This document shows positions 63,458 through 64,000 of a DNA stretch of 64,000 bases, one piece after another; positions within the stretch are counted from its first letter, which is position 1, and every line of letters starts with the position of its first letter. The stretch lies in NCBI RefSeq assembly GCF_007860175.1, contig NZ_SJPX01000003.1, positions 142,552-206,551 of the forward strand. The letters run 5' to 3'. The stretch is from Rubripirellula reticaptiva (GTDB taxonomy: Bacteria > Planctomycetota > Planctomycetia > Pirellulales > Pirellulaceae). A model generated the notes under the pieces. It was not told the origin of the DNA, did no database searches, and saw only the letters and a program-made list of their open reading frames with translations. The position numbers and the translations under genes were made by a program.

Positions 63458-64000
63458 ATGCGACAACTCCTAACGCTAATGTTCCTGCTCGCGATGATCG
63501 GTTTCGCGAATGGTCAGAATAAGACATCGGACGATCCGTTGATTACCGAAGTAGAAACGGCAATCGTATTGCAAACAAATGAATTCCGGAAAGAAGACGG
63601 TTTACCATCCGTAAACGAGAACGCAAACCTCACAGAAACTGCATCCAAATTTGCTAGCTTTATGGCGACGAGGGAAAAGTATGGACACCACGCTGACGGC
63701 CGCACTCCTGCTCAGCGAGCCAAGGCGTCTGGATATAAATACTGCGTCGTCCGCGAGAACATTGCGTATCGAACAAACACCGGTGAAGTGACTGCCGCGA
63801 GTTTGATCGAAGCGTTCGTGCAGGGCTGGATCGACTCGCCCCCGCACCGCGAGAACATGCTGGCAGACTATGTAACCCAAACGGGTGTCGCCGTTGCGAG
63901 TGCGGATGGCGTAACCTACTATGCGGTTCAATTGTTCGAACGCCCCAAATCGGCTGCAATTCAGTTGAAGGTGACGAATGAGTCGGATGAGGCTCGGACG
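63458..64000 (+). CDS. Secreted CAP/SCP-domain protein (cut by window edge)
   Basis: An ATG at 63458 opens a frame to the end of the window (181 codons). Residues 1-19 are a signal peptide (MRQLLTLMFLLAMIGFANG). The CAP domain runs from about 30: TNEFRKEDGLPSVNENANLT, HHADGRTPAQRAKASGYKYC, VVRENIAYRT and GWIDSPPHRENMLADYVTQT then GVAVAS, which contains the His/Glu pairs of the cavity. CAP proteins are secreted and sterol- or matrix-associated in eukaryotes; the bacterial role is unclear. The C-terminus continues beyond 64000. Confidence 0.88.
   Translation, partial: MRQLLTLMFLLAMIGFANGQNKTSDDPLITEVETAIVLQTNEFRKEDGLPSVNENANLTETASKFASFMATREKYGHHADGRTPAQRAKASGYKYCVVRENIAYRTNTGEVTAASLIEAFVQGWIDSPPHRENMLADYVTQTGVAVASADGVTYYAVQLFERPKSAAIQLKVTNESDEART

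Overview
The window looks like a planctomycete chromosome of the Rhodopirellula/Pirellulaceae type. The basis is gene content: DUF1501 and DUF1549/DUF1553 cytochrome-c pairs, a DUF1592-family cytochrome protein, two secreted proteins with PEP-CTERM-like tails, a decayed dockerin surface protein, and a KdsC/KdsD lipopolysaccharide module. All calls come from reading translations; no database search was run.

Layout. 1-25.9 kb is a dense, conserved-looking region: dnaA and dnaB on the minus strand with a candidate DnaA box upstream; a GNAT protein; a PDZ protein translationally coupled to a short uvrC; two PEP-CTERM-like proteins; the minus-strand run kdsD-kdsC-large LptC/LptA-like protein; a membrane protein/methyltransferase pair; a DUF1592 protein; a zinc-ribbon membrane protein followed by a MoxR-DUF58-BatD-like-BatA-BatB set; and rpsU. 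26.0-41.5 kb starts at tRNA-Val(TAC) with a tyrosine-integrase remnant just beyond its 3' end. It contains a broken DUF1501 gene, two complete DUF1501 + DUF1549/DUF1553 modules, a broken dockerin/FN3-like/DUF1554-like gene, a YegS-type lipid kinase with a cupin, and a broken flavoprotein disulfide reductase. 41.6-64 kb is a looser, mosaic stress and membrane region: two AI-2E-type permeases, MgtC/DUF4010, DUF2383, DUF1206, DUF421 and DUF1328 proteins, a CsbD relic, a persulfide dioxygenase/YeeE sulfur operon, a Cys-rich copper-storage-like protein, a hydrolase, a damaged ISAs1-type IS, csrA with a response-regulator relic just upstream, an Asp/Val-repeat lipoprotein and a truncated CAP-domain protein.

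The most notable item is the hybrid histidine kinase at 46139-48634. Its N-terminus resembles the plant ETR1 ethylene-binding domain and retains all seven ligand/copper-site residues of that domain at a constant offset of +10. A small MerR-like DNA-binding protein lies just upstream, behind two perfect 13-bp tandem repeats.

How the genes work together: dnaA/dnaB initiate replication; kdsD/kdsC supply Kdo precursors, and the neighbouring giant protein probably belongs to LPS transport; MoxR/Bat proteins form an envelope-stress or metalloprotein-maturation set; the 41-64 kb genes look like general protection against envelope, sulfide, metal and osmotic stress. Pseudogenes cluster between the tRNA and about 58 kb, as expected where insertions and deletions have accumulated.
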